From Castellaniella hirudinis_A (lineage in GTDB: Bacteria > Pseudomonadota > Gammaproteobacteria > Burkholderiales > Burkholderiaceae_B): a stretch of DNA of 64,000 nt. Numbering within the stretch: position 1 is the stretch's first letter; each line of letters starts with the position of its first letter. A model generated the notes under the pieces. It was not told where the DNA came from. It saw only the letters and a list, made by a program, of their open reading frames with translations, and ran no database searches. The translations under genes and the position numbers were made by a program. Location: the NCBI RefSeq assembly GCF_047468865.1, contig NZ_JBLGTV010000003.1, forward strand, positions 186,001 to 250,000, in the 5' to 3' direction. Of the stretch, positions 51,727 through 60,569 are shown one piece after another.

Positions 51727-52896
51727 TTATACATGGTTTTTATTTGATGTGTGGGCGGCTTGTTCGGGAGGCTGGGGGTTCCGTGCCGCCTGCGCCAGCT
51801 TGGCTTCTTCCGGCGCGGCGGTTCCGGCGGCCGGGCTGTCCTGGATCATCTGAACCGCATCGGGGAACAAATCCCAGCACGACATGAACAGGGCGGCGAA
51901 CAGCGGGCCGATCACAAAGCCGTTCAGGCCGAAGACGGACAGGCCGCCCAGGGTGGAAATCAGCACCACGTAATCGGGCAGCTTGGTGTCCTTGCCCACC
52001 AGCATGGGTCGCAGCAGATTGTCGATCAAGCCGATGACCACCACGCCGAACAGGGCCAGAATGGCGCCTTCCCAGTAGTTGCCGCTGACCAGAAAATACA
52101 CTGCCACCGGGGCCCAGATCAGCGACGCCCCCACGGCGGGCAGCAGCGAGAGAAACGCCATCAGCACCCCCCAGAACAACGCGCCTTGAATCCCCAGGAA
52201 GGCGAACATCAGCCCGCCCAGCAGACCCTGCGTGGCGGCAATGACGATATTGCCCTTGACCGTCGCCCGCACGACTGTGGTGAATTTGAGAAACAGCTTG
52301 ATGCGGTGATCGTCCTGCAGGGGAATCAGACGCTTCAAGGCCGGCACCATCCGGGGGCCATCGCGCAGCAGGAAGAAAAGCAGGTAGATCATGACCCCCA
52401 GCCCGACGACGAACTGGAAGGTGTTCTGGCCGACGCTGACGGCTTGCTTGGCCAGGAACTGGCTGGCCTGCAGCGCCCCGGCGGACAGTTTTTCGCGGAT
52501 ACTCAGCAGGTCGCCCAGGCCGAAGGAGTTCAGCCAGGCGTGCACGGAGGCGGGCAGCGCCGAGACCATCTGTTCGTAGTATTTGCCCAGATTCAACTGC
52601 CCGGAACTGATGCGGGCGTACAGGCCGGCGGCTTCTTGGGCCAGGGCGCCGGTAATGAACAGCAGCGGCACGATGACCATGAGGATGATGCCCAGCACGG
52701 TCAGGAAGGCCGCCAGATTGTGCCGTCGCCCCCCCAGCCGTACCAGCAGCCAGTGGTGCAGGGGGCTGAACAGCACCGCCAGGACGCAGCCCCAGAAGAT
52801 CGCGCCGTAGAAAGGCAGCAGGATGCTGATGAAGGCGATGGAGACAGCGGCCAGCAGCAGCAGGAAACTGCGGAAATGAAGGGTGTTGGTTTGCAT
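51727..52896 (-). CDS. AI-2E family transporter (PerM/YdiK-like permease)
   Basis: The 389-residue polytopic protein has eight predicted membrane segments. The family signature NLLRPMLVGKDTKLPDYVVLISTLGGL lies toward the C-terminus. Proteins of this family were named for autoinducer-2 export, but many act as general permeases or antiporters. The ATG was chosen over an upstream TTG in the same frame. The C-terminal tail (Ala/Pro-rich, about 40 residues) is cytosolic and variable. It lies 21 bases downstream of the DUF3422 gene on the same strand. Confidence 0.87.
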   Translation of the reverse strand: MQTNTLHFRSFLLLLAAVSIAFISILLPFYGAIFWGCVLAVLFSPLHHWLLVRLGGRRHNLAAFLTVLGIILMVIVPLLFITGALAQEAAGLYARISSGQLNLGKYYEQMVSALPASVHAWLNSFGLGDLLSIREKLSAGALQASQFLAKQAVSVGQNTFQFVVGLGVMIYLLFFLLRDGPRMVPALKRLIPLQDDHRIKLFLKFTTVVRATVKGNIVIAATQGLLGGLMFAFLGIQGALFWGVLMAFLSLLPAVGASLIWAPVAVYFLVSGNYWEGAILALFGVVVIGLIDNLLRPMLVGKDTKLPDYVVLISTLGGLSVFGLNGFVIGPLFAALFMSCWDLFPDAVQMIQDSPAAGTAAPEEAKLAQAARNPQPPEQAAHTSNKNHV

Positions 52897-52917
52897 GGGC
52901 AAGTGGGCGAACAAAGA

Positions 52918-54147
52918 TCAGTGGCGGCGGGCGTTGCGAATCCGGTAGGCAATGATGCCGATGATGACGGCGGCCACCGGCATGCCGGTCAGCAAGGCGG
53001 CTTGGGGAGACCATTCCAGACCCAGGGTCAGTATCCCCTGGTACAGCAGTTTGAACAGGCTGAACAGATAATAGCTGATGGCGATGATGGACAGGCCCTC
53101 CACCGCTTTCTGGATCTTGATCTGCGTGTCGGCGCGGGTGTTCAGGCTTTGCAGGATCTGGCTGTTTTGTTCTTCCATTTCGACTTGCACCCGGGCCTGA
53201 AGAAGATTGCCCAGGTGAGCCACGCTGTCGCTGATGCGGGTCAGGCGCTGGTCGATGGATTCACAGTACCGGACGGTGGGCCGGAAGCGCTGCTCGATGA
53301 ACGTGCCCAGCTGCTGGCAGTCGCCGGTGCGGCTTTCGTGCAGCTCGTTGATGCGCTCGGTGACCAGTTGGGCGTAGGCGGCGGTGGCGCTGAAGCGCAG
53401 CCGTGTGCGGGTATGGGTCTGGGTGACCCGGGCCGACAACAGCGTGATGCGCTTGAGCAGGCTGCGCAAATCCTGCGCCTGGGCGCTGGCGTTGTCGTCC
53501 GACAGGGCCATCAGCTCGGTTTCGTAGTCGCGCAGATTGGCACTCAGCGCCCGCGCCACCGGCAAGGTCAGGGAGGCCATCAGGCGATAGGTCTCGACCT
53601 CCAGCAGGCGGCGCACGATCCGCCCCAAGCGCCGCCCGTCCAGCTGGCGGTTGAGCACCAGCATGCGGTTGATGCCGTTGCCGTTCAGGCGCAGGTCGCT
53701 CCAGACGGTGGCTTTGCCGCCGTCCAGGTCCGAGCCCACCGGGTCGTGAAAGCCGTAGTCCGTCAGCTGGCCCGACCAGGATGCCGTGGATTCGACGCAG
53801 AGCTGGTCGGCATTGATCAGCAGGGCGCTGTGGGTTTCCGCGACCTCGGCCAGGACGCCGGGCAGCGCGGGCCAGTGGCTGGCGTGCGGGCCGGGGCTGA
53901 CCAGCGTCAGCGTCAGGAATTCCGTGTGCCGTTCCCATTTCAGGCGGGCTTCGCCCACCGGAAATTCCCCTTGGGGCAGGGCGGGATCCGCCAGCGCGAC
54001 GTGGCGGTCGCACAGGGTGCGGATGATGGTTTGCGCCGCATTGTCTTCGTCCAGAAACGCCAGGTGGAACACCTGGGCGGGCGCATCGAAATACATCGAG
54101 GGGCGGGCGTGCAGTTCGTTGTGCAGGGTGTTGCGTTGCAGGTGCAT
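52918..54147 (-). CDS. DUF3422 family membrane protein
   Basis: The 409-residue protein has the DUF3422 pattern: an N-terminal HNELHARPSMYFDAPA segment and a central alpha-helical region. Two C-terminal transmembrane helices (AIAISYYLFSLFKLLYQGI region and ALLTGMPVAAVIIGIIAY) follow a coiled coil. The function is unknown. The gene is transcribed with the AI-2E permease immediately downstream, suggesting a shared membrane role. The upstream spacer separates it from the GntR-type regulator of the hydroxyproline cluster. Confidence 0.85.
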   Translation of the reverse strand: MHLQRNTLHNELHARPSMYFDAPAQVFHLAFLDEDNAAQTIIRTLCDRHVALADPALPQGEFPVGEARLKWERHTEFLTLTLVSPGPHASHWPALPGVLAEVAETHSALLINADQLCVESTASWSGQLTDYGFHDPVGSDLDGGKATVWSDLRLNGNGINRMLVLNRQLDGRRLGRIVRRLLEVETYRLMASLTLPVARALSANLRDYETELMALSDDNASAQAQDLRSLLKRITLLSARVTQTHTRTRLRFSATAAYAQLVTERINELHESRTGDCQQLGTFIEQRFRPTVRYCESIDQRLTRISDSVAHLGNLLQARVQVEMEEQNSQILQSLNTRADTQIKIQKAVEGLSIIAISYYLFSLFKLLYQGILTLGLEWSPQAALLTGMPVAAVIIGIIAYRIRNARRH

Positions 54148-54226
54148 GCGGTGCGTATCCAGGGGGCATCGGGTCAGGATGGTTCAGTGTATCCAAAAAA
54201 GCCCCTGGAAAACGCGGCGCAGGGTT

Positions 54227-54982
54227 TTATGGCGCGGAATATCGGGTATTCACGCCGGCGTGAGCGGGGTGATCCGCCAGCTGGAGCGCCATGTTTTCCG
54301 TGTAGTTTTCCGTCAGGAAAACCAGGAAATTCTGCTGAAACTGGCGCGTGTGGTCGTGGGCCAGCTGCTCTGCCCGGTCGGCGTCCCGGTCGCGGATGGC
54401 CTGGAGCATCAGGTCGTGCTCGTCGGTCAGCAGGTAGGCGTCGTTGGAGCGTTCGAGATAGTCGAAGTGCAGGTGCAGCATCCGCTGTCCTTCATTCAGC
54501 AACTGCTCGTAGAAGGCATAAAAGTAAGGGTTTTTCCCGGCGGCGGCGATGGCCAGGTGAAACGCCTTGTTGGCCTGGGACATGTCGAGATGCACACCGA
54601 CGTGCACGGCACTTTCAAAGTCACGCATGCGTTGTTCGATCTGCGTCAGGTCGTCGTCCGTGCGACAGGTGGCGGCCAACCGGGTATTGATGCGCTGCGC
54701 GATGTCCAGCGCCGCGACATATTTCGGGAACATTTCGATTTCAATCGGCGCCACGATCGTGCTGCGGTTGGGCAGGGTGACCACCAGGTGCTCGCCGGCC
54801 AGGCGGATCAGCGCCTCCCGGATGGGGGAGCGCGACATGCCGAAGCGTTCCGCCAGGCCGATTTCGTCCAGGTGCTGGCCGGGGCGCAGCACGAGCGTCA
54901 GGATTTCATTGCGCAGGGTTTCGTAAACGCTGTGCGTGTTGGTTTTCTTGCCGGTATGGGTGCCGGAGGTGGTTGGGGTCAT
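54227..54982 (-). CDS. GntR-family (FCD) regulator of the hydroxyproline cluster
   Basis: The 251-residue regulator has an N-terminal winged helix (GQHLDEIGLAERFGMSRSPIREALIRLAGEHLV) and a C-terminal FCD domain with metal-site residues such as NKAFHLAI and DEHDLMLQAI. It is divergent from an eight-gene uptake and degradation operon. The 224-base gap between them holds an 11-base-spaced repeat over the promoter. It probably represses the operon until hydroxyproline or an intermediate is present. The ligand is an inference from the neighbours. Confidence 0.85.
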   Translation of the reverse strand: MTPTTSGTHTGKKTNTHSVYETLRNEILTLVLRPGQHLDEIGLAERFGMSRSPIREALIRLAGEHLVVTLPNRSTIVAPIEIEMFPKYVAALDIAQRINTRLAATCRTDDDLTQIEQRMRDFESAVHVGVHLDMSQANKAFHLAIAAAGKNPYFYAFYEQLLNEGQRMLHLHFDYLERSNDAYLLTDEHDLMLQAIRDRDADRAEQLAHDHTRQFQQNFLVFLTENYTENMALQLADHPAHAGVNTRYSAP

Positions 54983-55103
54983 CCCGTGTCCTTTGTTGAG
55001 CAGCTTGGCCTGCCGTGGGAAGCTGGCGCGCGCCGGACATTCCCGGCCGCCTGGCCCGGCCGGCCTGTGGATGCTGATGTTGTACCACTATTTATTTTTC
55101 GTT

Positions 55104-55133
55104 TGACATTGTCGACATAATGACGACATAATA
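55104..55133 (+). promoter_or_regulatory. promoter with 11-bp direct-repeat operator of the hydroxyproline operon
   Basis: TTGACA (55104-55109) and CATAAT (55128-55133) are spaced by 18 bases. Between and over them CGACATAAT occurs twice (55114-55122 and 55125-55133), one helical turn apart, and TGTCGACA (55111-55118) is a perfect palindrome. A bound repressor would cover both promoter hexamers. The first gene starts 74 bases downstream. Confidence 0.65.
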
Positions 55134-55206
55134 GCATCCATCTACCCGGACACATCGACCGGGCCTTCCCTAAAGATACGTTCAACGTGCATTACAGGAG
55201 ACAACG

Positions 55207-56043
55207 ATGGCCTTGATTCAAGGAAAACCTGCCGCTCGGACGCTGTCCGCTCTTTGTGTGTCTTTGGCCCTGCTCGCCGCCCCGGCGGCGCAGGCGGCGG
55301 GCGACGAAAGCTATTGGCAGACCGTTCAGAAAAACGGCGTCTTGCGCTGCGGCGCGGCGGTCGCCCCACCGTATGTAATGCGCGATCCGGCTTCCGGGGA
55401 ATACGCCGGCTTTTTCGCCGATCTGTGCCGGGAGTTCGCGGACGCGCTCAAGGTCAAACCGCAGTTCGTCAACACCAATTGGGACAACATCGTCGCCGGG
55501 CTGCAGGCGGGGAAATGGGATCTGGCCCTGGCATTGAACCGGACGCCTGTCCGGGCCATGGCCGTGCAGTTCTCCATTCCGGCGATGGAATACCAGGTCT
55601 CGCTGGTCTACAACCAGAACAATCGCAAGATCGGGGGCCGCATGAAGTCGGTCGCCGACCTGGATCGGCCGGACATCACCTTTGCGGTCATGTCGGGTAC
55701 GGTCGGCGACAAATTGATCAGCGCCGCCGTTCAGCGGGCGTCGATCATGCGCCTGCCGGGCAGCGACGAAGCCCGGCTGGCCGTCGCGTCCAAGCGGGCG
55801 GACGTGCTGGTGGATGCGTCGGACTCCAATCTGCTGTTCAGCCAGGCGCACCCGGACTGGGCGGTCACGCTGAACCCCGAGCCCGCCCTGGCCAAGCAGG
55901 GGGTGGGGTTCGGCCTGTCGCGGAATATGCCGGCGGCGGATGTCGCCGTCGTGGATATTTTCCTGGAAGAAAAAATCGCCACGGGGCATGTGGATCAGCT
56001 GATCCACAAAAGCGTCGATCAAGTCCTGGGTGGCATGCAGTAG
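55207..56043 (+). CDS. ABC amino acid-binding protein, probable hydroxyproline uptake
   Basis: The 278-residue protein has a signal peptide (cut near AAQAA|GDES). The start of the mature protein (WQTVQKNGVLRCGAAVAPPYV) and the segment NTNWDNIVAGLQAGKWDLAL place it in solute-binding family 3. RBS AGGAG precedes the ATG. It begins an operon with an ATPase, two permeases and hydroxyproline-degrading enzymes, so an imino acid is the probable ligand. A hairpin follows in the spacer before the ATPase gene. Confidence 0.85.
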   Translation: MALIQGKPAARTLSALCVSLALLAAPAAQAAGDESYWQTVQKNGVLRCGAAVAPPYVMRDPASGEYAGFFADLCREFADALKVKPQFVNTNWDNIVAGLQAGKWDLALALNRTPVRAMAVQFSIPAMEYQVSLVYNQNNRKIGGRMKSVADLDRPDITFAVMSGTVGDKLISAAVQRASIMRLPGSDEARLAVASKRADVLVDASDSNLLFSQAHPDWAVTLNPEPALAKQGVGFGLSRNMPAADVAVVDIFLEEKIATGHVDQLIHKSVDQVLGGMQ

Positions 56044-56055
56044 TCGTCATGGCGC

Positions 56056-56098
56056 GGGATGGGCGGCGGGGGCGCGGCAGCGATCATCCGCCCGTCCC
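56056..56098 (+). other. stem-loop after the binding-protein gene of the hydroxyproline operon
   Basis: GGGATGGGCGG (56056-56066) pairs with CCGCCCGTCCC (56088-56098) with one G-T pair and a loop of 21 bases. It lies in the 85-base spacer between the binding-protein and ATPase genes, mirroring the hairpin in the arginine transporter operon. Confidence 0.45.
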
Positions 56099-56128
56099 GG
56101 GCGCTGATGTGGATACTCGGGAGAAATC

Positions 56129-56905
56129 ATGGACGGTTCAGTCTTGCAGCCCCTCGTCAGCATGCGGGGCTTGCGTAAAAGTTATGGAGACCTGTCGGTC
56201 CTGAAGGGGGTCGATCTGGAAATGAAGCCTGGCGAACGGGTGGTGGTCATCGGCCCCAGCGGCGGGGGCAAAAGCACGCTATTGCGCGTGTTGATGGGCT
56301 TGGAGGAAATTGATGCGGGCACGGTGGTTTTCGATGGCCGGCCCTATATCTCGCGCCCGGCGGGCGCGGGGGCGACGGTGATCGACACCCGGCTGCGCCG
56401 TTCCATCGGCATGGTGTTCCAGCACTACACGCTGTTCCCGCACCTCAGCGTTTTACAGAACCTGGTTCTGGCGCCCTGCAAAGTCCATGGCGAGCACAAG
56501 GCCCAGGCCGAAGAACGGGCCAAAGAACTCTTGACGCGCTTTGGCCTGGGCAACAAGTGCGGGGCCTACCCGGCCCATCTGTCCGGCGGGCAGAAACAGC
56601 GCGTCGCCATCGCCCGGGCATTGATGCTGGACCCCAAGCTGATGCTGTTCGACGAGGTGACGTCCGCCCTGGATCCCGAACTCGTGGGCGAAGTAGAGCA
56701 GGTGATGCAGCAATTGGCGCGCCAGTCCATGCCGATGATGATCGTGACACACGATATGTGGTTTGCCAAGAACATCGCGTCGCGCGTGATTTTTTGCGCA
56801 GGCGGCGTCATTGTGGAGGATGGCCCGCCCGAGCAGGTGCTGGGCTCGCCCCGCGAACAGCGCACCCTGGAATTCATCGACCAGGTCTTTCACATCAAGC
56901 AATAG
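56129..56905 (+). CDS. ABC transporter ATPase, GlnQ type
   Basis: The 258-residue ATPase has Walker A GPSGGGKST, signature LSGGQKQR, Walker B LMLFDEVTSALDPE and the switch His in VTHDMWF. The Walker B region reads DEVTSALD rather than DEPTAALD, which is common in GlnQ/ArtP relatives. It provides energy for the importer with the two permeases that follow. RBS GGAG lies upstream of the ATG. Confidence 0.9.
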   Translation: MDGSVLQPLVSMRGLRKSYGDLSVLKGVDLEMKPGERVVVIGPSGGGKSTLLRVLMGLEEIDAGTVVFDGRPYISRPAGAGATVIDTRLRRSIGMVFQHYTLFPHLSVLQNLVLAPCKVHGEHKAQAEERAKELLTRFGLGNKCGAYPAHLSGGQKQRVAIARALMLDPKLMLFDEVTSALDPELVGEVEQVMQQLARQSMPMMIVTHDMWFAKNIASRVIFCAGGVIVEDGPPEQVLGSPREQRTLEFIDQVFHIKQ

Positions 56906-56918
56906 GGTGGCTGCCGTC

Positions 56919-57581
56919 GTGGATTATTCATTTGACTTCAATTCAATCTCGTTCGCGCCGCTGTGGCAAGGCCTGTTGGTGACCTTGCAACTGACGGCGG
57001 CGGCCAACGTGATGGGCTTGATTGCCGGTTTCATCCTGGCGCTGCTGGTCATGAGTCGATACCGGATTGTCCGGGCGCCGTGCATGCTGTTCATCGAATT
57101 CTTCCGGTGCACGCCCGTCATCGTCCAGATCGTGTGGTTCTTCTATTGCGTGCCTATGCTGTTTGACGTGTTTCTCGCGCCGATGACGATGGGCATCCTG
57201 GCGCTGGGCCTGAACCTGGTGGCGTTCAATGCGGAAGCCTATCGCGCCGCTATCCAGGCCGTTCCCCGCCAGCAGCTGGATGCGGGCGTGGCGCTGGGGC
57301 TGGGCCCCTTGCAGCGGATTTTGCATATCGTGCTGCCCACGGCATTGCGCTCGGCGACGCCCGTGCTGCTGACCAACGGCATCACGATTTTTCAGCAAAG
57401 CTCGCTGGTCGCCGTGGTGGCCATCCAGGATCTGACCTATCAGGGCCGGCTGCTGGCGACCGAGACATACCGGCCGATTGAAACGTTCACGGTGGTGGCC
57501 TTGGTCTATTTCTTTATCTCGCTGCCCATTACCCGGCTGGTGGATGCCATCGAGCGCCGCCGTGAGCAGGCGCTGGCCTGA
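56919..57581 (+). CDS. ABC amino acid permease, first subunit
   Basis: The 220-residue permease has about five transmembrane helices and the coupling loop QLDAGVALGLGPLQRILHIVLPTALR. The segment IEFFRCTPVIVQIVWFFYCVPM is a family marker. The start is most likely the GTG preceded by GGGTGG at eight bases, beginning VDYSFDFNS; a GTG four codons earlier is possible. It lies 13 bases after the ATPase gene and nine before the second permease gene. Confidence 0.85.
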   Translation: MDYSFDFNSISFAPLWQGLLVTLQLTAAANVMGLIAGFILALLVMSRYRIVRAPCMLFIEFFRCTPVIVQIVWFFYCVPMLFDVFLAPMTMGILALGLNLVAFNAEAYRAAIQAVPRQQLDAGVALGLGPLQRILHIVLPTALRSATPVLLTNGITIFQQSSLVAVVAIQDLTYQGRLLATETYRPIETFTVVALVYFFISLPITRLVDAIERRREQALA

Positions 57582-57590
57582 GGGGGAATC

Positions 57591-58256
57591 ATGGATCTGG
57601 ACTTTTCTATTCTTCCACGCTTTCAGAATGCCTTGCTCATCGGCTTGTGGGTCACGATCAAGTTGACGCTGGTGTGTGGCGTCCTGGGCCTGGCGCTGGG
57701 GTTTTTGCTGGCGTTGGCGCGCAGCGCCCGGTCGGCGCTGATCCGGGGCGCGGCGGGGCTGTATGTGGATTTTTTCCGGGGCACGCCCGTGCTCATACAG
57801 ATTTTCTGGGTGTTTTTCTGCCTGCCGCTGGTGCTGCAGACAGAGATTCCCAATTTTCTGTCCGCCGTGATCGCTTTGACGCTGTACATGGGCGCCATCA
57901 CCAGTGAAACCTTCAGGGCGGCGCTCCGGTCCATCGGGCCGGAACAAATGGACGCCTGCGTCGCGCTGGGCCTGCCCGCCACCGTCAAGGCATGGCATGT
58001 CGTCCTGCCACAGGCCTTGCTGCGCGCCATTCCCGTGCTGTTGTCGAACGGCATTGGCCTATTCAAGGAAAGCGCGTTGATTTCGACGGTGGGGATTGCC
58101 GACTTGATGTTCGTGGGCAACAACATTTCAAACAACACGGCGCGTCCCGTGGAAGTCCTGACTGCTGTTGCGCTGATTTACTTTGTGATCGCCTTTCCCT
58201 TGACCCGCGTGGTCGGGGCCTTGGAAACGCGTGTGCTCAAGAAGCTTGAAATTTGA
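57591..58256 (+). CDS. ABC amino acid permease, second subunit
   Basis: The 221-residue permease has five predicted helices, the family segment VDFFRGTPVLIQIFWVFF and the coupling loop QMDACVALGLPATVKAWHVVLPQ. GAGGGGGAAT upstream of the ATG is a good ribosome-binding site. It pairs with the preceding permease. The first degradation gene (DapA-like) begins 17 bases later, linking uptake and catabolism in one transcript. Confidence 0.88.
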   Translation: MDLDFSILPRFQNALLIGLWVTIKLTLVCGVLGLALGFLLALARSARSALIRGAAGLYVDFFRGTPVLIQIFWVFFCLPLVLQTEIPNFLSAVIALTLYMGAITSETFRAALRSIGPEQMDACVALGLPATVKAWHVVLPQALLRAIPVLLSNGIGLFKESALISTVGIADLMFVGNNISNNTARPVEVLTAVALIYFVIAFPLTRVVGALETRVLKKLEI

Positions 58257-58273
58257 TTTTTTTGGAGATGATG

Positions 58274-59149
58274 ATGAAATTGAGCGGTGTAATGCCTGCC
58301 TTGGTGACGCCTTTCGACTCGAATGGCCGGGTTGATTTTGCAGCCTTTGAAAAATTGCTGACCGCCCTGCGCGCCGCCGGTGTCTCCGGCTGGGTGCCCA
58401 TGGGTTCCACGGGGGAATACTATTCCATGACCGATGCGGAACGCGATGCCGTGCTGCAATTCGTCAAGGATTTCGCGTTGCCGGGCGAAGGCCTGATCGC
58501 TGGTGCCAACGCGACCACAACCCAGGGGGTGATCGAGAACGTCCTGCGCGCGCAGCGCATCGGCTACGACACGGTGCTGTTACCCACGCCGTTCTATACG
58601 CGTCCCACCCAGGCCGAGCTGTTGGCTTATTACCGGGCCGTCCTGGACGCCACGGACGCCAATCTCATTCTTTACAGTTACCCGGACAAGGATGGCGTGG
58701 AAGTCTCGTTCGAGGTCATGGACGCGCTGGCCGATCACCCCCGGGTGCTGGGCATCAAGGAAAGTTCCGGGCGCCTGCAGCGGGCAATTGACATTCATGC
58801 GCGTTACGACGGCCGCATCGCGCTGATTTCCGGTTCGGATGATATCGCCCTGGATTTCATGCTGTGGGGGGCCGATTGCTGGATTTGCGGGCCCGCCAAC
58901 TGCATGGCCCAGGCATGCGTCGATCTCGACCGGACGTTCCGCTCCGGCGACCTGTCGGCGGCACGCGAGAAAATGGCCGTGCTGTACCGCGCCATGAATA
59001 TCCTGGAAAGCGGCAAATTCGTCCAGAAAATCAAATATGGCTGCGAATTGCAGGGCTTGCCCGTAGGGCTTGGCCGCGCACCCCTGGGCGAGCTGTCGAC
59101 AGAAGAAAAGGCCGCTTTCAAGGCTGCGGTCGCGCCGCTGTTTGGCTAG
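58274..59149 (+). CDS. DapA-family deaminase, probable pyrroline-4-hydroxy-2-carboxylate deaminase
   Basis: The 291-residue TIM-barrel lyase has its Schiff-base Lys at residue 162 (GIK162ESSG) and the Tyr of the YSYPDK motif. The start (MPALVTPFDSNGRVDF, with the standard DapA N-terminus) has GGAG upstream; three ATGs in a row make the exact start uncertain by two codons. In the hydroxyproline pathway a protein of this family deaminates pyrroline-4-hydroxy-2-carboxylate to 2-oxoglutarate semialdehyde. The adjacent epimerase, dehydrogenase and aldehyde dehydrogenase support this over lysine synthesis. Confidence 0.82.
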   Translation: MKLSGVMPALVTPFDSNGRVDFAAFEKLLTALRAAGVSGWVPMGSTGEYYSMTDAERDAVLQFVKDFALPGEGLIAGANATTTQGVIENVLRAQRIGYDTVLLPTPFYTRPTQAELLAYYRAVLDATDANLILYSYPDKDGVEVSFEVMDALADHPRVLGIKESSGRLQRAIDIHARYDGRIALISGSDDIALDFMLWGADCWICGPANCMAQACVDLDRTFRSGDLSAAREKMAVLYRAMNILESGKFVQKIKYGCELQGLPVGLGRAPLGELSTEEKAAFKAAVAPLFG

Positions 59150-59283
59150 TCCGTGAATTTATCGCTGGATTGGCCAAACAGGATACAGGGTCTGGATGCC
59201 TGAAAAAATGATTCTCGCGCACGGTCGGTTGCTATTCAACCGCTTGCCGTAGGTCGGAGATAGTGGAAAGTGGAGGCGGGCAA

Positions 59284-60537
59284 GTGGATTCAAACTCGAA
59301 ACCGATTGTGGTGGTCGGGGCCGGCATCATCGGCTCGACCATTGCCTATGAACTGCAGAAACGCTTGGGTAATGTGGTGCTGGTGGATCGTGATCCGCCG
59401 GGCATGGGCGCGTCCTATGGCAATATGGCCAGCATCGCCGTGACCGAGTTTCTGCCGGCGTCCAGACCGGGCGTATGGCGGCAGTTGCCGGGCTGGCTGC
59501 TGGACCCGGGGGGGCCGGTGCGTTTCCGGCCGGGTTACCTGCCGACGCTGTTGCCGTGGTTCTGGCGCTTCGCGGCGGCCGGCCGCCCGGCCCGGCTGCG
59601 CGCACTGGAAGCCGCCGGCGCCGCCTTGTGCCGCCGGGCGCTGGGCGATTGGATCGCCCTGCTGGCGCAGACCGGCCTGTCGCATCTCTTGAGCGCGCAA
59701 GGATGCCTTTGCCTGTATGCCTCCGAACAAGCCTATCGGGCGGATCGGGATCACCAGCGCTTGATGACACAATACGAATTGTCTTGCGAAACCTTGACGG
59801 GGGCTGCCGCGCGGGCGCTGGAACCCGCGCTGGCGCCGTCCATTCACAAGGCGTTGCGGCTGCCGGACAATCGCTCGATTGCCGATCCCCATCAGCTGGT
59901 GCAGGCCCTGGTCGACCGTTTTCTGGGCCTGGGTGGCCGGCTGGAAACGGCGGCAGTCACGGGGTTCGAGTGCGCCGAAGGGCGGGTGGCGCGGGTGTTG
60001 CTGCGGGATGCCGCCCCGCTGCCGGTCAGTCGCGTCATCCTGGCGGCCGGCGCGTTTACCGGCAGGCTGTCCGCCCTGTTGCACGAGCCGATCCCCCTGG
60101 AAACCGAGCGGGGCTATCACGTCCAATTGGCGCGGGCCGGCATCGGCATGCGGCATTCCCTCATCTGGCCGGCGCGGGCTTTCATGGTGACCCCCACCGC
60201 CGGCGGCTTGCGTATCGGCGGCACGGTCGAGATGGCCGGGCTGGATGCTCCGCCGGACTACCGCCGTGCGACGGGTCTGCTCAAACATGCCCGCAAGATA
60301 TTGCCGGATCTGCGGGATCAATCCGCCGACAGCGTCTGGATGGGGCATCGTCCCGCCTTGCCCGACACGATTCCCGTGATTGGCCGGTCCGCGCTCAACC
60401 ACAATCTTTTCTACGCCACCGGGCATGGCCATCTGGGTCTGACCCAGGCGGCGACGACCGCGCTGCTGATTGCGGATCTGGTCATGGATCGCCCCGCTTT
60501 GATTGATTTGACGCCCTATCGCGTGGATCGTTTTTGA
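59284..60537 (+). CDS. FAD-dependent D-hydroxyproline dehydrogenase-like protein (DadA-like)
   Basis: The 417-residue flavoprotein has the N-terminal Rossmann motif VVGAGIIGSTIAYEL and the C-terminal YATGHGHLGLTQAAT of the D-amino acid dehydrogenase family. In this pathway such a protein oxidises cis-4-hydroxy-D-proline, made by the epimerase, to pyrroline-4-hydroxy-2-carboxylate. The start is a GTG with GGAGG at seven bases. It lies about 130 bases after the DapA-like gene and is followed by the aldehyde dehydrogenase. It is distinct from DadA at 28255. Confidence 0.82.
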   Translation: MDSNSKPIVVVGAGIIGSTIAYELQKRLGNVVLVDRDPPGMGASYGNMASIAVTEFLPASRPGVWRQLPGWLLDPGGPVRFRPGYLPTLLPWFWRFAAAGRPARLRALEAAGAALCRRALGDWIALLAQTGLSHLLSAQGCLCLYASEQAYRADRDHQRLMTQYELSCETLTGAAARALEPALAPSIHKALRLPDNRSIADPHQLVQALVDRFLGLGGRLETAAVTGFECAEGRVARVLLRDAAPLPVSRVILAAGAFTGRLSALLHEPIPLETERGYHVQLARAGIGMRHSLIWPARAFMVTPTAGGLRIGGTVEMAGLDAPPDYRRATGLLKHARKILPDLRDQSADSVWMGHRPALPDTIPVIGRSALNHNLFYATGHGHLGLTQAATTALLIADLVMDRPALIDLTPYRVDRF

Positions 60538-60569
60538 TCACGATGGCTGAAACAAGGAGAAATTTCGTG

